Positions 5,204 through 6,658 of a DNA stretch of 6,658 nucleotides are shown piece after piece. The notes beneath the pieces were generated by a model that did no database searches, had not been told where the DNA came from, and saw only the letters and a program-made list of their open reading frames with translations. The stretch is from an uncultured bacterium (lineage in GTDB: Bacteria; Planctomycetota; Phycisphaerae; Phycisphaerales; UBA1924): positions 1-6,658 of the forward strand of contig CALKYH010000009.1 of NCBI GenBank assembly GCA_938003595.1, given 5' to 3'. Both the position numbers and the translations under genes were made by a program. Within the stretch, counting starts at the first letter, position 1. The number at the start of each line of letters is the position of its first letter.

Positions 5204-6658
5204 TTAGTTGCAGGACTCGCCGTACGAGCCGAGGAGCTCGTTCAGGTCGCCGAAGTCGTAGGTCGTGCCGTACTCGCCGAGCAGGAGGTTGAGGTCGCCG
5301 AAGCCGACATCGCCGTTGCCGTCGAGGTCCCACGCCAGGAGGCACGCCGGGCCGCGGAGCGCGAACTCGGGGTCGGCGTCGGGGCCGGGACGGAACAGGC
5401 CGAGGGTGGCGTTGACGGCCTCGGGGCCGGCGTCAGCGGTGAACCAGAAGGTGTAGGTGGTGCCCCAACGCAGCGCGTTGGCGTTCTGGTTCTGGTTGAA
5501 GGTCTGGGTGTTCCAGGACACCGTGTTGGCGCCGCGGGTGAAGGTCCAGTCGGTGCCGTCGAAGTTGGTGTTGCCGTTGCCGTCGCCGCTGTGGTAGGGG
5601 ACGTCGGAGAAGCCGGCGTTGGTGACATTGACGGCGCCCGCGACCGGGATCGTCAGGGAGCGGGCGGAGCGATCGGAGTTCTGGTTGTAGATCGCGTAGA
5701 CATAGGTCCAGGTGCCGTCGCCGTTGTCGACGACGTTGTTGCCGACATGGAAGCGGCCGGACCAGTACTGCGGGCCGGCGGTGCCGTTGAGCTGGATATT
5801 GCTGTCGTTGACGACAGAAACATTCGTGGTCTCGACGGTGGGGACATAGAACTGCCAGGCGTCAACCGGCGTCTTCATGCGCTGGGTGGAGCCGGAGAAC
5901 GAGGGGTTGCTGATGGTGTCGTCGTCGGGGTTGTTGGGGGTGTTGTTGTTGTTGTAGGTGAAGAGGAAGCGACGCCAGGAGGAGTTGTTGTCGTCGTTCT
6001 CGAACTGCGAGTCCTGCCACTGCACGTACTGACCGTCCGTGAAGTAGATGGCGCCGGCGTTCTGGGTGAGGTCCAGGTCGGCCTGGGCGACCATGACGCG
6101 GCGGGAGGTGCTGTTCGTGATGCCCGTGCCGCCGGCGGGGGGATACGGGAAGTAGCCCGACGCGGCGCGGATCTGATACTTCGGGCCGAGGTTGGACTGC
6201 TGCCCGTTGCGGCCGGAGGTGTAGGGGTCGGAGCAGTTGATGCCGAGCCAGGAGCCGTTGGTGCCCTGGCAGCCGGGGGTGCAGAGCTGCTGGGAGAGGG
6301 CGAAGAAGCCGTGCTTCAGCCAGCCCTGACCGATCTGCTGGAGGACATTGTTCTTGATGCGATAGACCGTCTGCCCGATGACCGGGTGACGGTTCTGGCT
6401 CGAGAACCACTCGAGCTGCTGATCGCCGATGTTGCAGGAGGTCGTGCCCGTGGAATAGGACATGAACCAGTTGTCGGGGGAGATCTCGGTGCGGCCCCAG
6501 TAGGACATGCCGTTGAGGTCGCCGACGATGACGTCGGGGCCGATCACGCCGCGGTCGCAGCCGACGCAGCCGCCCTCGAGGCTGTCGGGGCTGACGATCA
6601 TGTCGAGGTCGCCGCTGATCGCCGCGATCTCCTTCAGCATGGCGTTGCCTTCCTCGAC
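5204..6658 (-). CDS. Secreted uncharacterised protein with C-terminal dockerin-like tail (paralogue 2), 5' end outside window
   Basis: 484 residues are visible. The frame stays open to the window edge, and the first residues (V-E-E-G-N-A-M-L) align with residue 62 of the neighbouring paralogue, so roughly 60 residues including the signal peptide are missing; the Met at 6640 is internal. The protein aligns along its full visible length with the downstream gene, with well over half of the residues identical by eye and very few gaps. Shared blocks include G-T-T-S-C-N-I-G, H-P-V-I-G-Q, I-G-Q-G-W-L-K-H, C-x3-C, N-C-S-D-P-Y, P-V-D-A-W-Q-F-Y-V-P-T-V-E-T and T-Y-T-F-W-F-T-A-D-A. The C-terminal 49 residues (5207-5353) carry the calcium loop D-L-D-G-N-G-x6-D between two cysteines. 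All eight cysteines of the paralogue are kept. A strong terminator follows. An Asn/Asp-rich stretch (5918-5953) is encoded by short GTC/GTT codon runs. Function unknown; likely exported and assembled at the cell surface. Confidence 0.85.
   Translation of the reverse strand, partial: VEEGNAMLKEIAAISGDLDMIVSPDSLEGGCVGCDRGVIGPDVIVGDLNGMSYWGRTEISPDNWFMSYSTGTTSCNIGDQQLEWFSSQNRHPVIGQTVYRIKNNVLQQIGQGWLKHGFFALSQQLCTPGCQGTNGSWLGINCSDPYTSGRNGQQSNLGPKYQIRAASGYFPYPPAGGTGITNSTSRRVMVAQADLDLTQNAGAIYFTDGQYVQWQDSQFENDDNNSSWRRFLFTYNNNNTPNNPDDDTISNPSFSGSTQRMKTPVDAWQFYVPTVETTNVSVVNDSNIQLNGTAGPQYWSGRFHVGNNVVDNGDGTWTYVYAIYNQNSDRSARSLTIPVAGAVNVTNAGFSDVPYHSGDGNGNTNFDGTDWTFTRGANTVSWNTQTFNQNQNANALRWGTTYTFWFTADAGPEAVNATLGLFRPGPDADPEFALRGPACLLAWDLDGNGDVGFGDLNLLLGEYGTTYDFGDLNELLGSYGESCN

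Noticed and set aside
3363..5207. Long open frame on the + strand (614 codons) opposite paralogue 1
   Set aside because: It is the antisense of a gene with signal peptide, Shine-Dalgarno site and a close paralogue. Its translation is low-complexity Val/Gly/Ala/Arg with no domain, as expected from opposite-strand frames in GC-rich coding DNA.
5049..5345. Upstream extension of paralogue 1 to an ATG at 5345
   Set aside because: The added residues are Arg-rich, would be translated through the terminator and the end of the upstream gene, and would bury the signal peptide that starts at 5048.
6638..6640. ATG at 6640 as start of paralogue 2
   Set aside because: The frame is open to the window edge and the residues before this Met align with the paralogue, so the start lies outside the window.
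1..6658. CRISPR arrays, tRNA/rRNA genes, insertion sequences
   Set aside because: No regularly spaced repeats, cloverleaf-like segments or transposase-like frames were found; the only large-scale repeat is the paralogous gene pair.

Overview
The window looks like chromosomal DNA from a high-GC planctomycete, most likely of the Phycisphaerae. The composition is roughly two-thirds G+C by eye. Two secreted proteins end in a short, cysteine-bounded dockerin-like Ca-binding tail of the kind I associate with Phycisphaerales. The lineage call is inference from protein style; no rRNA or other marker is present.

Bases 1-1207 (+ strand) hold the end of an ABC transport operon: the C-terminal part of a LolC/LolE-type FtsX-fold permease, then one base later a complete LolD-type ATPase. 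Together they would extract lipoproteins or other lipophilic cargo from the inner membrane.

Bases 1226-6658 are all read from the - strand, converging on the ABC operon with only 18 bases between the two stop codons. In the direction of transcription the order is: (a) a 5'-truncated gene (5204-6658) for a secreted, cysteine-containing protein with a C-terminal dockerin-like tail; (b) a strong intrinsic terminator (5140-5173); (c) a likely promoter, a 10-bp leader hairpin and a good Shine-Dalgarno site; (d) a full-length tandem paralogue of the first gene (3414-5048, 544 aa); (e) a 70-base gap with a good promoter match placed so that the mRNA would be leaderless; (f) a 705-aa secreted protein (1226-3343). 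An automatic pipeline would probably call this last protein hypothetical, but its second half carries the motif order of the pentein (guanidino-group-modifying / agmatine deiminase / peptidylarginine deiminase) fold: W-x-Q-D, GGD, H-x-D and a late N-G-x-x-x-C.

The most interesting points are the predicted exported arginine/guanidino-modifying enzyme with intact catalytic residues and unusual extra regions, its position directly downstream of an expanded secreted dockerin-like family, and the contrasting 5' ends of the two neighbouring genes (leaderless versus hairpin plus Shine-Dalgarno). A functional link between the deiminase-like protein and the dockerin-tailed proteins is only a hypothesis from proximity. 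No RNA genes, mobile elements, CRISPR arrays or gene-free stretches over 300 bases were found.
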